A stretch of DNA of 64,000 bases from Nocardia cyriacigeorgica (GCF_005863245.1 NZ_VBUT01000002.1:659279-723278); one strand, 5' to 3'. Shown: positions 32,982 through 42,315, numbered from the stretch's first letter. A program made the numbers and translations. Notes: generated by a model from the sequence alone, not told the origin.

Positions 32982-34486
32982 CCCAGCATCCCCTTCAACT
33001 CCGACATCCCCCGCTGAATCTCCCCCTCGATCACTTCCAACTCCTCGATGATCTCCAACGGCGGGCGATGCTCCACTTCCTCGTGCACGACCTCCTTGTA
33101 TCGGTTGAGGCTCAGGTCGTAATCCTGCGCCGCGATATCCGCTTTCGGCACACAGAAACTCTGCTCGGTCCGCGCACGTTCACGTTCGGTAGTGGTGCGG
33201 TGCGACCAGCGGGCCAGCACGTCGGGCAGGTTGTTATTCACTTGCTCGTCCTCGGTGAGAGCAGCAGCGACACCGAGCTTTTCGTCCGGAAGCAGTGGGT
33301 TGCGCTTGTCGTCGAGGCTGAATCCGTCGGCGGTGACGTCGTAGAACCACACGTGGTCGGTTTCGTCATCCTTGGTGAAGAACAGGATCGCCGTCGACAC
33401 TCCCGCGTACGGTTTGAACACCCCGGAGGGCAGTTTCACCACGGCATCGAGGCCGTGGTCCTCGACCAGGATCTTGCGTAGTTCCTTGTGCGCCTTGGTC
33501 GATCCGAACAGCACACCGTCGGGCACGATGACGGCCGCCTTGCCGCCGGTTTTCAGCAGGCGCAGGAACAACGCCAGGAACAGCAGTTCTGTCTTCTTCG
33601 TCTTCACCACCTGGAGCAGGCCCTTCGCGGTGGTCTCGTAGTCCAGGCTGCCGGCGAAGGGCGGGTTGGCGAGGATCATCGAATAGCGGCCCTCTTCGCC
33701 CGATACCGATTCGGCGAGCGAATCCCGGTAGCGGATATCGGGGTGCTCGATCTGGTGCATGAGCATGTTCATGCTGGCGATGCGCAGCATGGTGGAGTCG
33801 AAGTCGAAGCCGTGGAACATGCTGCGGTGGAAGTGATCCTGCTGCGCGGAGTCGAGCAGGGCGTCGCGGTGGGTGCGCTGAATGTATTCGGCGGCGCCGA
33901 CCAGGAAGCCGGCGGTACCGCAGGCCGGGTCGCAGATCTCGTCGCTGGGGCCGGGCGCCATCATCGCCACCATCAGGTCGATGATGTGGCGCGGGGTGCG
34001 GAACTGGCCGTTCTGGCCGGCTGTCGCGATCTTGGACAGCATGTACTCGTACAGATCGCCCTTGACGTCGCCGCCCTCGGCCAGCGGCAGTTCGTCGAGC
34101 ATATCGACGGCTTTGGTGAGCAGGCTCGCCGTCGGGATGGTGAACCGGGCGTCCTTCATGTGCTCGCCGTAGGTGGATTCCTCGCCGCCGAGCAGGCGCA
34201 ACCAGGGGAAGACGTCATCGCGAACGGTCCGCAGCAGCTGCTCCGGTGCGAGCTCGCGGAATTTCGACCACCGCAGGGACTCGGTGTCGGCGTCGAAGAT
34301 CGGGTTCTCGATCGGCCGCCCACTGCGGTTGGCTTTGCGTTCCTTGCCGGTCTGCAGGTCGTCGAGGCGCTTGAGGAACATCAGGTAGGTGATCTGCTCG
34401 ATCACCTCCAGCGGATTCGAGATGCCACCCGACCAGAACGCATCCCACAACCGGTCGATCTTGCTCCGCAGTTCCCCAGTGATCAT
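32978..34486 (-). CDS. hsdM: Type I restriction-modification DNA methyltransferase
   Basis: This 502-residue N6-adenine methyltransferase starts MITGELRSKIDRLWDAFW, typical of HsdM. It has the N-terminal helical domain (YLMFLKRLDDLQ), SAM-binding motif I DPACGTAGFLVGAAEYIQ (about 188), the catalytic NPPF (ILANPPFAGS, about 275), and AVIVPDGVLFGSTKAHKELR. It modifies adenine in the half sites read by HsdS. ATG 34486 is the family start, but the frame is open upstream without a stop all the way into the DUF4254 region, so automated calls may make a false fusion. First gene of hsdMSR. Confidence 0.95.
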   Translation of the reverse strand: MITGELRSKIDRLWDAFWSGGISNPLEVIEQITYLMFLKRLDDLQTGKERKANRSGRPIENPIFDADTESLRWSKFRELAPEQLLRTVRDDVFPWLRLLGGEESTYGEHMKDARFTIPTASLLTKAVDMLDELPLAEGGDVKGDLYEYMLSKIATAGQNGQFRTPRHIIDLMVAMMAPGPSDEICDPACGTAGFLVGAAEYIQRTHRDALLDSAQQDHFHRSMFHGFDFDSTMLRIASMNMLMHQIEHPDIRYRDSLAESVSGEEGRYSMILANPPFAGSLDYETTAKGLLQVVKTKKTELLFLALFLRLLKTGGKAAVIVPDGVLFGSTKAHKELRKILVEDHGLDAVVKLPSGVFKPYAGVSTAILFFTKDDETDHVWFYDVTADGFSLDDKRNPLLPDEKLGVAAALTEDEQVNNNLPDVLARWSHRTTTERERARTEQSFCVPKADIAAQDYDLSLNRYKEVVHEEVEHRPPLEIIEELEVIEGEIQRGMSELKGMLG

Positions 34487-34625
34487 GGCGGGAACGTTAG
34501 CCGAGGGCGCCGACAGATTTCGCGGGAGTGAGCTATTCGGAGTGCATCGAACGATTCCCAGCGCAGCATCGGCCGAAGCTGCGATGCCGCGGGCCGGGCA
34601 CCGCCGATGCGGAATCGACTCGTCG

Positions 34626-35041
34626 CTACCGGAAGATTGCGGGCGTAGTGGTGGATGCGAGCTGGTCGGCGAGGTCCTGATACATGACGCGTCGCCCAGC
34701 TCGGTCAGTCGCACTGTGGCGTCATACACCAGTGCATCCGGTGCATGGGCCAGCGTGATGTAGGCCTCGACGGTGAGCGCGGCGATATCGTCGACCAACC
34801 GGCCCACCCCGTGCATCCCGCCGGAACCGGGTCGGGCACTCACCGCGACCCAGAGGTCGATCGCGACACGAAGGTGGCTGCGGTGCCGGTCCAGTGCGGC
34901 CGAACCTGCCGCCGGTGTCTGTTCGCGTGCCTGGTGGATCGCGGCCAGCTCGCCCGCGGCATCCAGGATCGGATGGTCGCCGGCCGGCAGGCCACGGCAG
35001 GCGGCGAGCAGCAGTTCCTTGCGGGGCAGGGCGATGTTCAC
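34626..35041 (-). pseudogene. DUF4254-family protein, second copy, frameshifted near the 3' end
   Basis: From GTG 35041 (overlapping the stop of the upstream paralogue by 4 bp) the frame reads VNIALPRKELLLAACRGLP and aligns well with its neighbour (ELL-x2-RG...DHP...H...AIDLWV...ID-I...). It ends its homology at RLTELGDA (about 34690). There the match shifts frame: YQDLADQLAS and a TAG at 34626 lie in another frame. Removing the five bases TCATG would restore GDA-YQDL and a normal end. Unshifted, the frame continues in phase into hsdM. It could be a real break, a sequencing error or a natural variant end. Confidence 0.65.
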
Positions 35042-35484
35042 CAGTGGTCTCCAAGGATCGGCAAACGGCGTTGTCCGCGAACGACTTCGGTGGCGCAATC
35101 GGTGTATCCGGTGACGAGTTCGGCGAGCCGATGCCAGGCGCTGTGCACGCGCGGGTCGGCGGGCGGGACGGTCATCAGCAGCCGATAGGCGTGGACCTGG
35201 GCGCCGGCGATTCGGTCGATCATGGTGCCCGCGGATTCGGTGTGCAGGGGCGCGCCGGGGCGCGGGACGGGTAGCCGGGCGGTCAGCCACAAGTCGATGG
35301 CCGCGATGAGCCCGGTGCGCCGCCACAGCAAATCCGCCGGGTCGGCGGTGGCATCGAGTTCGCTGCGGTGCGCCGCGCCCAGCCGGCTCGCCAGCCGCGC
35401 GACCGGATGGTCCGGCACATGGTGCCCGCGGATAGCGGCGAGCAGCTCGTCGCCGCCGACGAAAATCGCCGGTTCGGGACGCAT
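35038..35484 (-). CDS. DUF4254-family protein
   Basis: This 148-residue protein starts MRPEPAIFVGGDELLAAIRG. Further conserved parts are DHPVARLASRLGAAHRSELD, RTGLIAAIDLWLTARLPVPR, ESAGTMIDRIAGAQVHAYRL, AWHRLAELVTGYTDCATEVV. I assign DUF4254 from the H-x4-R, IDxWL and ID-R-A pattern; the function of the family is unknown. It is helical and cytosolic. It sits between an unknown gene (2 bp upstream) and a second DUF4254 copy (4-bp overlap), so the three form an operon pointing toward hsdM. Confidence 0.75.
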   Translation of the reverse strand: MRPEPAIFVGGDELLAAIRGHHVPDHPVARLASRLGAAHRSELDATADPADLLWRRTGLIAAIDLWLTARLPVPRPGAPLHTESAGTMIDRIAGAQVHAYRLLMTVPPADPRVHSAWHRLAELVTGYTDCATEVVRGQRRLPILGDHW

Positions 35485-35486
35485 CG

Positions 35487-35981
35487 TCAATACCCGCACG
35501 GCCGGGTGGACGCCCACATCTCCAGGACCTCGCGGGCCGCAGCGAGCACCGTCGACCGGCGCGGCAACGTCAGCGGGCCGGGGCTGGGAGCGCACGCCCA
35601 GTAACGGTCGAACTCGATCTCCGGCACCGGCAGGACAATCCTGGCCCCGGCCGGCATCGTCGCGACCCCGCGCCGGCTCACCGCATCGAGCGTGCGCGCC
35701 CCGACCCGGCCGTCCGGCGAGACCAGGAATATCCAATGCGAGTTCGCCTTCGACACCCCGATGACCGGCACCGACGGCTCATCCCGCAGTGCCTGCCGGA
35801 CACTCCAAGCGAGCCGAGGGGGAATCTGCACCGCCGCGAGCGACTGGGTCGTGTACAGGGCCGCATGCCCGTCGACGGGTTCGGCGGGCAGGCCGAAGTC
35901 GCGACGGTAGCGGAGCACGGCTGTGCGGATGTGGTTGTCGGGGGAGGGGTGGTCGAGCGTGGAAGTCGTCATCTGCGTCAC
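35487..35981 (-). CDS. Unknown protein, first gene of the DUF4254 operon
   Basis: A 164-residue soluble alpha/beta protein I do not recognise. Visible segments are HIRTAVLRYRRDFGLPAEPV, LYTTQSLAAVQIPPRLAWSV, VIGVSKANSHWIFLVSPDGR and PVPEIEFDRYWACAPSPG. There are no membrane segments. GTG 35981 or ATG 35972 could start it; neither has a strong ribosome site. It ends 2 bp before the first DUF4254 gene, so the products probably work together. It is divergent from the XRE/DUF397 pair across 196 bp that contain a 14-bp palindrome. Confidence 0.7.
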   Translation of the reverse strand: MTQMTTSTLDHPSPDNHIRTAVLRYRRDFGLPAEPVDGHAALYTTQSLAAVQIPPRLAWSVRQALRDEPSVPVIGVSKANSHWIFLVSPDGRVGARTLDAVSRRGVATMPAGARIVLPVPEIEFDRYWACAPSPGPLTLPRRSTVLAAAREVLEMWASTRPCGY

Positions 35982-36053
35982 CGCTCTGGCAGGTCGTCTA
36001 CCTGCCTGATCGAAGGTATGTACCTAGTCGCGGAAGAGCATAGCCATGATTGA

Positions 36054-36067
36054 CTGTATATATACAG
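36054..36067. promoter_or_regulatory. AT-rich 14-bp palindrome in the divergent promoter region
   Basis: CTGTATATATACAG is a perfect palindrome in an otherwise GC-rich genome. The plus strand has TTGACT overlapping its left arm (36050-36055), so it sits over a likely promoter between the DUF4254 operon and the XRE gene. It is a reasonable operator for the adjacent XRE regulator. Confidence 0.55.
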
Positions 36068-36177
36068 AAATGAATGTAGATGGCTGTAATCGGCTCGGCT
36101 GTATCGAAGTGCGATGCTCTGGCCGCGTGCTGTGCGAGGGTGTCCGATGTAGCTGACGCACAGATTGGGAGGATGAA

Positions 36178-37032
36178 GTGCCGGATCGTCGCTCTGATCC
36201 CGCCGCGCTGCGGTTCTTGATTGGACATGACCTGCGAGTGTCGCGTGAACGCGCGGGGATGAAGCAGGCGGAGGCGGCGCGGGTACTGGGCTGCAATCAG
36301 CCCAAGATCAACTATCTGGAGACCGGCAAAACGCAACAGAAGCCGCATGAAACGACGGCGCTGCTCAAGGCGTACGGCGCAAATATCGAGCACATCGACC
36401 GAATCGCTTCGCTGGCCGGGCAAGCGGACCGGGCGACCTGGTGGGCGCCATTCTCCGATGTCCTTCCGGACTGGTTCAGGACGTTCGTCGGGTTGGAAGG
36501 CTTGGCCACGAGCCAGTTTGTCTACCGGTCGAAGACCATCCCCGGGCAGATGCAGACAGAGGAGTACGCGAGGACCCTGTTGGAAGGCAGCCTGCAAATC
36601 GCGTTGATGGACGCGCCGCAGGCGGTTCGGAGCCGGATGGCGCGGCAGCGACTGGCCGATGATGACCATCCCCTGCATATACGGGCCGTCATCGAGGAAT
36701 CGGTGCTCGATCGGCTGGTCGGCGGACCGAGAGTGATGCTGGGTCAACTTCGGCACCTGCTCGACCTCATGCAGCGCGACAACGTCGAACTGCGGATCAT
36801 GCCGACTCGTGTCGCCGTCCATGACGGTTTGGACGACGAGTTCACCCTGCTGGACTTCGACGCGGCGCAAGGTATCGGCTACTTGGAGCACGCCGCAGGC
36901 GCGCTGTACGTGCAGGATCAGGACCAGGTACGGCTCTATAGAATGATGGCGGACCGTCTGTGTAGCGCCGCGCTATCGACGTCCGAGTCCATAGATGCGA
37001 TCACCGAGCGCATCGACAAGCTACATGAATGA
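36178..37032 (+). CDS. Scr1-family XRE transcriptional regulator (HTH + DUF5753)
   Basis: This 284-residue regulator has an N-terminal helix-turn-helix (RERAGMKQAEAARVLGCNQP, KINYLETGKT, about 20-50) followed by DUF5753 (WFRTFVGLEGLATSQFVYRS, TIPGQMQTEEYARTLLEG, VIEESVLDRLVGGPRVMLGQ). In Streptomyces and Nocardia such genes are paired with a small DUF397 protein, as here. GTG 36178 has GGGAGG ten bases upstream. Some pairs (Scr1/Scr2 and BldB/WhiJ-like) act in development; others behave like toxin-antitoxin or defence regulators. The DUF397 gene begins 16 bp downstream. Confidence 0.93.
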   Translation: MPDRRSDPAALRFLIGHDLRVSRERAGMKQAEAARVLGCNQPKINYLETGKTQQKPHETTALLKAYGANIEHIDRIASLAGQADRATWWAPFSDVLPDWFRTFVGLEGLATSQFVYRSKTIPGQMQTEEYARTLLEGSLQIALMDAPQAVRSRMARQRLADDDHPLHIRAVIEESVLDRLVGGPRVMLGQLRHLLDLMQRDNVELRIMPTRVAVHDGLDDEFTLLDFDAAQGIGYLEHAAGALYVQDQDQVRLYRMMADRLCSAALSTSESIDAITERIDKLHE

Positions 37033-37048
37033 GTTCGGAGTGCCCTGA

Positions 37049-37408
37049 ATGAAGACCACAGCTCTCGCGTGGCGTAAGTCCAGCTACAGTGGGACCAACG
37101 GGGGCGAGTGCGTAGAGGTTGCCTACACCAGCGAATCCGTACTCATCCGCGACACCAAATACCTGCGCAACCCCGCGAACGACCCCGCGGCCCAGCCCGT
37201 CATCGCGCTGCCGGCCTCCGCGTGGCCGGCGTTCCTCGCCGCGGCCTGCGCCCACGCCTCGCACGCCATTGCCGGCGCCCCGGCGATCACTCGTCACCGC
37301 GACGGCTCGGTCACGCTCACCGGGTCCGCCGCCACACTGCACTACACCGCGGGGGAGTGGCGCGCCTTCCTGGCGGGTGTCCGTGACGGAGAGTTCGTCG
37401 CGGTCTGA
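37049..37408 (+). CDS. DUF397 protein with a duplicated C-terminal half
   Basis: A 119-residue protein. WRKSSYSGTNGGECVEVAYT and VLIRDTKYLRNP are the DUF397 signature, followed by IALPASAWPAFLAAACA. A second copy of the back half follows: ITRHRDGSVTLTGSAATLHY then EWRAFLAGVRDGEF. Ordinary DUF397 proteins are 60-80 residues with only one [ST]xxxWxAFL segment, so this one is extended. DUF397 proteins bind their partner XRE regulator, here the gene immediately upstream. Confidence 0.92.
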   Translation: MKTTALAWRKSSYSGTNGGECVEVAYTSESVLIRDTKYLRNPANDPAAQPVIALPASAWPAFLAAACAHASHAIAGAPAITRHRDGSVTLTGSAATLHYTAGEWRAFLAGVRDGEFVAV

Positions 37409-37768
37409 CCTGCCGATGGGATCGGCGCCTTCCCGTTTTGGGGCTGCCGTACTCGCGCCGCATCATCGACGTGCCATGCGTCGTTGGACCCACCGTCGCG
37501 AATGGGCCGACTGCTAGGGGCCGGAAACGACGAAGCAGGCGTCGGACCGGGCGTCGCTGCCCTACGTCGTGGGCACCTCGGCGCCGCCACGAGGTCTCCG
37601 GTCGAGTCGGCTCAGTCTTGAAGTGTTGCGGCTGGGCCGCCAGGAGTGCTGCGGCGACGGCCCCGCTGCCGAAACTTCGTTGGTCCACAACAGGTTTCGG
37701 GCATTTGTCCAGTGTGAAGATGTGGATATCAGATGCGGTTTCTGCTGATTCTGGGGCGTTGCTTGGGA
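37409..37768. other. 360-bp intergenic stretch without a convincing gene
   Basis: Open frames here are short and Arg/Ser-rich, with no ribosome sites, repeats or similarity I can recognise. GC content falls toward the right end, where the promoter of the next gene lies. No tRNA or hairpin terminator of note was seen. Confidence 0.5.
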
Positions 37769-37774
37769 TAGAAT

Positions 37775-37790
37775 TCGAACATGGGTTCGA
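37775..37790 (+). promoter_or_regulatory. Perfect SOS (LexA) box over the DUF222-HNH start
   Basis: TCGAAC-ATGG-GTTCGA matches the actinobacterial LexA consensus TCGAAC-N4-GTTCGA exactly. The ATG is the start codon of the gene. TAGAAT at 37769-37774 is a good -10 box ending six bases before the ATG, so the mRNA is probably leaderless and LexA would cover the transcription start. Confidence 0.9.
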
Positions 37791-39268
37791 GTGGGGGAAT
37801 CGGCGAAGACAGTGCAGCAGCGGCACTGCATGCCGCCGTCACCGATCTACTCGACGAACCCCTCACACCAATCACCGATGATGGCGTCATTGGTCTGATG
37901 CGCGACGTGGAGCGCTGCACGCGAATGCTGACCATGGTCCGCCACCGCCTGCTCGCGGAAGCCTCCGACCGGTCCCTGCCCGCCCGTTATGGTTCGAAAT
38001 CGTTGAAACGCTTCCTGATGGAAACGCTGAACCTTGCCAGCGCCGACGCAGGCGCCCGCGTCCACCAAGCGCAATCGGTCGCATCCTTCCACGACATGGC
38101 CGGTGAACCGGTCGACCCGCGCCTGCCACATACCGCGCAAGCATTGACTGCGGGTGATATTTCCGCCGATCACGCTCGCGGTATCGCAGCAGTGATCAAC
38201 CGTGTCCCGCGTGGCGCGTCCGCCGATGACCGCGCTGCTGCCGAGGAGATCCTCACCGACTTCGCCCGCACCGGCTCCCCGGACGATATCGGCAAGGTCG
38301 GCGACAGAATCCTGGCCTACCTCGACCCCGACGGCCGCCTCACCACCGACCATGACCGAGCTCGCATGCGCGGCATCGTGATCGGCCGTCAACGCCCCGA
38401 CGGGATGAGCCCCATCCGCGGCGAGGTCGACCCCGTGCTGCGCGCCTTGCTGGATCCGTTGCTGGCCAAGTACGCCCGCCCGGGTATGTGCAATCCGGAC
38501 GACCCCACCAGCCCCGGCGACACCGATTCGGTGGACCCGGCGGTGCTTGCCGAGGCCGCCGCCCGCGACCACCGCACACCCGCCCAACGCAACCATGATG
38601 CACTCAAAGCGCTCCTGGCATCCGGCGTCATCAGCGAACAGCTCGGCACCCACCGCGGAGTCCCGGTCGCAACGATTGTGACGATGTCGATTGATGATGT
38701 GGAACGTGAAGCCGGAGTCGCGACCACCGCCACCGGCGGCACCGTACCGATCCGGGACGCCCTGGAACTGGCCGGGAGGTCACAACCCTGGCTGGCGGTG
38801 TTCGACCACGCCGGGCTCCCACTACATCTCGGGCGGATGAAGCGGCTCGCGTCCCGGGATCAGCGTTTGGCGTTGATCGCCGCCCTGAAGGGCTGCTCCC
38901 GCCCTGGATGCAACGCGCCCGCGAGCCTGTGCGCGGTCCACCACGTTCTCGACTACCGCAAGAACGGCAGCACCGACATCGAGAATCTCACCCTCGCCTG
39001 CGATGCCTGCCACGCGTTGATCCACGATGGCCCCGGCGGATGGAAAACCCGGATCGAAGGGCCTCGCTCCCCGTATGCGGGGCGTACCGCGTGGATCGCC
39101 CCACCGCATATCGACCCGCAACAGAAACCACGAATCAACCACCGCCACAATGCCAGCGAACTACTCGCTCGAGCACTCTCACGTATCCACCTGCGCCACG
39201 AACGCGACCGCGAACAACACCGACAATGGCGACTCCAACAAACGCAACCCCAGCCAACCGCGGCATGA
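37781..39268 (+). CDS. DUF222 / HNH endonuclease (13E12 repeat family)
   Basis: This 495-residue protein has a long N-terminal DUF222 helical domain (MRDVERCTRMLTMVRHRLLA, ALTAGDISADHARGIAAVIN) and a C-terminal HNH nuclease motif: CSRPGCNAPASLCAVHHVLD, NGSTDIENLTLACDACHALI, H. Two Cys pairs would bind zinc, and HH plus N plus H form the metal site; CDACHALIH replaces the commoner CxxHHRLIH. Members are abundant in Mycobacterium and Nocardia; several are LexA-controlled, and the box here predicts DNA-damage induction. The start is fixed by the promoter and box. The biological role, mobile or repair, is unknown. Confidence 0.93.
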   Translation: MGSSGGIGEDSAAAALHAAVTDLLDEPLTPITDDGVIGLMRDVERCTRMLTMVRHRLLAEASDRSLPARYGSKSLKRFLMETLNLASADAGARVHQAQSVASFHDMAGEPVDPRLPHTAQALTAGDISADHARGIAAVINRVPRGASADDRAAAEEILTDFARTGSPDDIGKVGDRILAYLDPDGRLTTDHDRARMRGIVIGRQRPDGMSPIRGEVDPVLRALLDPLLAKYARPGMCNPDDPTSPGDTDSVDPAVLAEAAARDHRTPAQRNHDALKALLASGVISEQLGTHRGVPVATIVTMSIDDVEREAGVATTATGGTVPIRDALELAGRSQPWLAVFDHAGLPLHLGRMKRLASRDQRLALIAALKGCSRPGCNAPASLCAVHHVLDYRKNGSTDIENLTLACDACHALIHDGPGGWKTRIEGPRSPYAGRTAWIAPPHIDPQQKPRINHRHNASELLARALSRIHLRHERDREQHRQWRLQQTQPQPTAA

Positions 39269-39461
39269 TCGGACGATCGCCTGGGCGGGCGGAGCCGCCG
39301 GGCGGCGCCGGCGGCGGATTGCCGCATGAATAGTCGGCCGAGACATCACTGCACCGGCCCATACAGTCGCCCGGCTGACGTCGCGGTGTGGCGTCTCGGC
39401 TGACACGGGTTGGTAATCTGCGTGGCGCAGAGGCGGTTTGAGAAATCGGGGGATTCTTGGC

Positions 39462-40058
39462 ATGGCTGGATGGTGGAGAAGACGCTCAGACAAGAAATCA
39501 TGGCATTTTCCACCCGGCTACTCCAGGAAGGAGAAGGCCAGGATTATCGCTCAGTTCGCGGAGTTCGATCGCGACCGCCGGCAAGCCGAGGCCGACGCTC
39601 TGGCCAATCCCTATCGTCCCGACTCGAGCGACGATCCCGCCATCGAAGCCGCCCTGTGCGCGGCGCCGCGGGAAGCGTGGGATCGGCTGTGGTCTGCGGT
39701 AGACCAACTCCTCGTGGAGGACCAGGCGTCGCACGCGACTATGCGGTTCGAGAACACTGACGGCTCGCTGTGCATGCCGCACGTCGACTACAGCAAGGCG
39801 GTCGATCGGGTCGTCGAGTCGCTGTACGAGGTCGATGCGATCGTGAGCTTCCCGTGGATGAAGTGGAAGCTGCGCAGCGTGTACCCGGGTGGTCGGGGCT
39901 TGGAAGCAGCCCCGGTCGCCGATGCCGCCCGCGTGCTCACCGCCGTCGTGCGTGCCGAGCGTTTCAACGACGGCGTCATCCTTGCGGCGCTGGGCGACGG
40001 CACGCTGCAGGCGGCACTGAACAGGCTGCGCACCTGGTACGAGGATCAGCCGGCTTGA
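39462..40058 (+). CDS. DUF6508-like hypothetical protein
   Basis: A 198-residue protein starting MAGWWRRRSDKKSWHFPPGY. The C-terminal half (FPWMKWKLRSVYPGGRGLEA, VLTAVVRAERFNDGVILAAL, DGTLQAALNRL) matches the pattern I know from DUF6508: W-x-G, then an R-x-ERF-x-(D/E)G and a GxLxxxLxRL end. No function is known; DUF6508 genes are often in accessory DNA. ATG 39462 has GGGGGA nine bases upstream. It stands alone in the island. Confidence 0.75.
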   Translation: MAGWWRRRSDKKSWHFPPGYSRKEKARIIAQFAEFDRDRRQAEADALANPYRPDSSDDPAIEAALCAAPREAWDRLWSAVDQLLVEDQASHATMRFENTDGSLCMPHVDYSKAVDRVVESLYEVDAIVSFPWMKWKLRSVYPGGRGLEAAPVADAARVLTAVVRAERFNDGVILAALGDGTLQAALNRLRTWYEDQPA

Positions 40059-40195
40059 TGCCGCCGATCGGTATCACCACAGTCACGGTGCCGCATCAGT
40101 GGGGTGACGGCATCGCCGCAAGTCAGCCTGGGGCAGAGGCCGAGACCTAGGGTCGGGACTGGCCGGATCGTCCTGCGAGAAGGAGGCGTCGCGTT

Positions 40196-40522
40196 ATGCC
40201 GAAGTACTTGTGGCGGGTCAGTTACACCCAGGAGGGGGCGTCCGGGTTGCTCGCGCAGGGCGGCAGTGCCCGCCGGGCGGCGATCACGGAGATGGTGGAG
40301 AGTGTGGGCGGGCATGTCGCGGCCTGCTATTTCGCGTTCGGGGAGGATGATCTGTTCGTGATCGGTGACGCGCCCGACGAGGTGTCGGCCGCTGCGCTCG
40401 CCATTCGCACCGCGGCGTCGGGTGCCGCGATCTCGCATACGGTGCCGCTACTCACTCCCGAGCAGGTCGATGAGGCGGTCGCGCGCGAGGTCACGTACAC
40501 GCCACCGATCGCAGAGGGGTAG
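40196..40522 (+). CDS. GYD-domain protein
   Basis: A 108-residue ferredoxin-like protein: MPKYLWRVSYTQEGASGLLA, then SARRAAITEMVESVGGHVAA, YFAFGEDDLFVIGDAPD, the GYD family pattern in which GYD is replaced by GEDD. Function unknown; possibly a small-ligand sensor or oligomeric enzyme. A clear ribosome site (AGAAGGAGG) precedes ATG 40196. Monocistronic. Confidence 0.88.
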   Translation: MPKYLWRVSYTQEGASGLLAQGGSARRAAITEMVESVGGHVAACYFAFGEDDLFVIGDAPDEVSAAALAIRTAASGAAISHTVPLLTPEQVDEAVAREVTYTPPIAEG

Positions 40523-40604
40523 CGAAACAGCGGGCCGCTACCGAGTGCGAGCGGCCGTGGTTGTGCGGCGCGGTGATCCTGTGGATGCCGCGCCGCATCG
40601 GTGT

Positions 40605-40784
40605 TCAGTAGTTGCGCCCGGGCGGATACTCGGAGAAGAACTGCTGCAACAACGGCGTCGCCACGTCGAGTCCGTGCTTGGCGAGGCCGAGGGCGGCGTT
40701 GCCGAGGTTGATCACGACGAAACCGATCAGGTCGCGGTTCTGTTCGGCCAGGTCGCGGAGTGGTTCGATGATGTTGGTGAACAT
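40605..40784 (-). CDS. Small amphipathic protein, 59 residues
   Basis: MFTNIIEPLRDLAEQNRDLI then GFVVINLGNAALGLAKHGLD, VATPLLQQFFSEYP. A central hydrophobic stretch could be a weak membrane segment or amphipathic helix. GAAGGA lies nine bases before ATG 40784, which supports translation. Not recognised. It faces argG across a region holding the ArgR box. Confidence 0.6.
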   Translation of the reverse strand: MFTNIIEPLRDLAEQNRDLIGFVVINLGNAALGLAKHGLDVATPLLQQFFSEYPPGRNY

Positions 40785-40903
40785 GGTGTCGGTCCTTCGG
40801 CATGGATGCGCATGGACACGGCCTACATTTCCACAGCGGAGAGGCGGGGCCAAGGCTCTTCGGGCAGAATCTGCGCAGGCAGCGGCCATCGCAACCCCGG
40901 TTA

Positions 40904-40934
40904 TGAATGAGATTGCATCATCATGCATAATCAT
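40904..40934. promoter_or_regulatory. ArgR box before argG
   Basis: A 31-bp element matching 27 of 31 positions of the box before argC, with dyad halves ATGAGATTGCAT and ATGCATAATCAT. CATAAT at 40926-40931 is the probable -10 box, which would place the transcription start about 80 bases before the argG ATG, so argG has a leader whereas argC does not. Confidence 0.85.
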
Positions 40935-41016
40935 TTCCAGGCGCGAGCCGAACCGGCGACCAGCATGCTGCCCCGAGCAGCCGCGCAGACCCACACAGAC
41001 TTAGGAGCACCAGATC

Positions 41017-42219
<1,203 letters not shown>

Positions 42220-42229
42220 TTCGCGCGAC

Positions 42230-42258
42230 GCGGTGTGCCGGTAAATCCGGCCCACCGC
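42230..42258 (+). terminator. Hairpin after argG
   Basis: GCGGTG-T-GCCGG pairs with CCGGC-C-CACCGC around TAAAT: an 11-bp stem with one mismatch, 10 bases after the argG stop. The remaining gap to argH (42259-42528) holds no gene or second ArgR box that I can see. Confidence 0.6.
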
Positions 42259-42315
42259 GCACGATCTTCCGGTGCGGTGGCACCGTGCCGGATCGTCGCT
42301 CCCCGTCGTGGGTAG

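Noticed and set aside
32978..35326. A single 782-residue DUF4254-HsdM fusion gene.
   Set aside because: HsdM homology begins sharply at MITGELRSK (34486) and DUF4254 homology breaks at a frameshift; the join region has no domain, so two genes are more likely.
37438..37881. A 147-codon plus frame in the gap before the DUF222 gene.
   Set aside because: Very Arg-rich, no ribosome site, overlaps the SOS promoter and the real gene in another frame.
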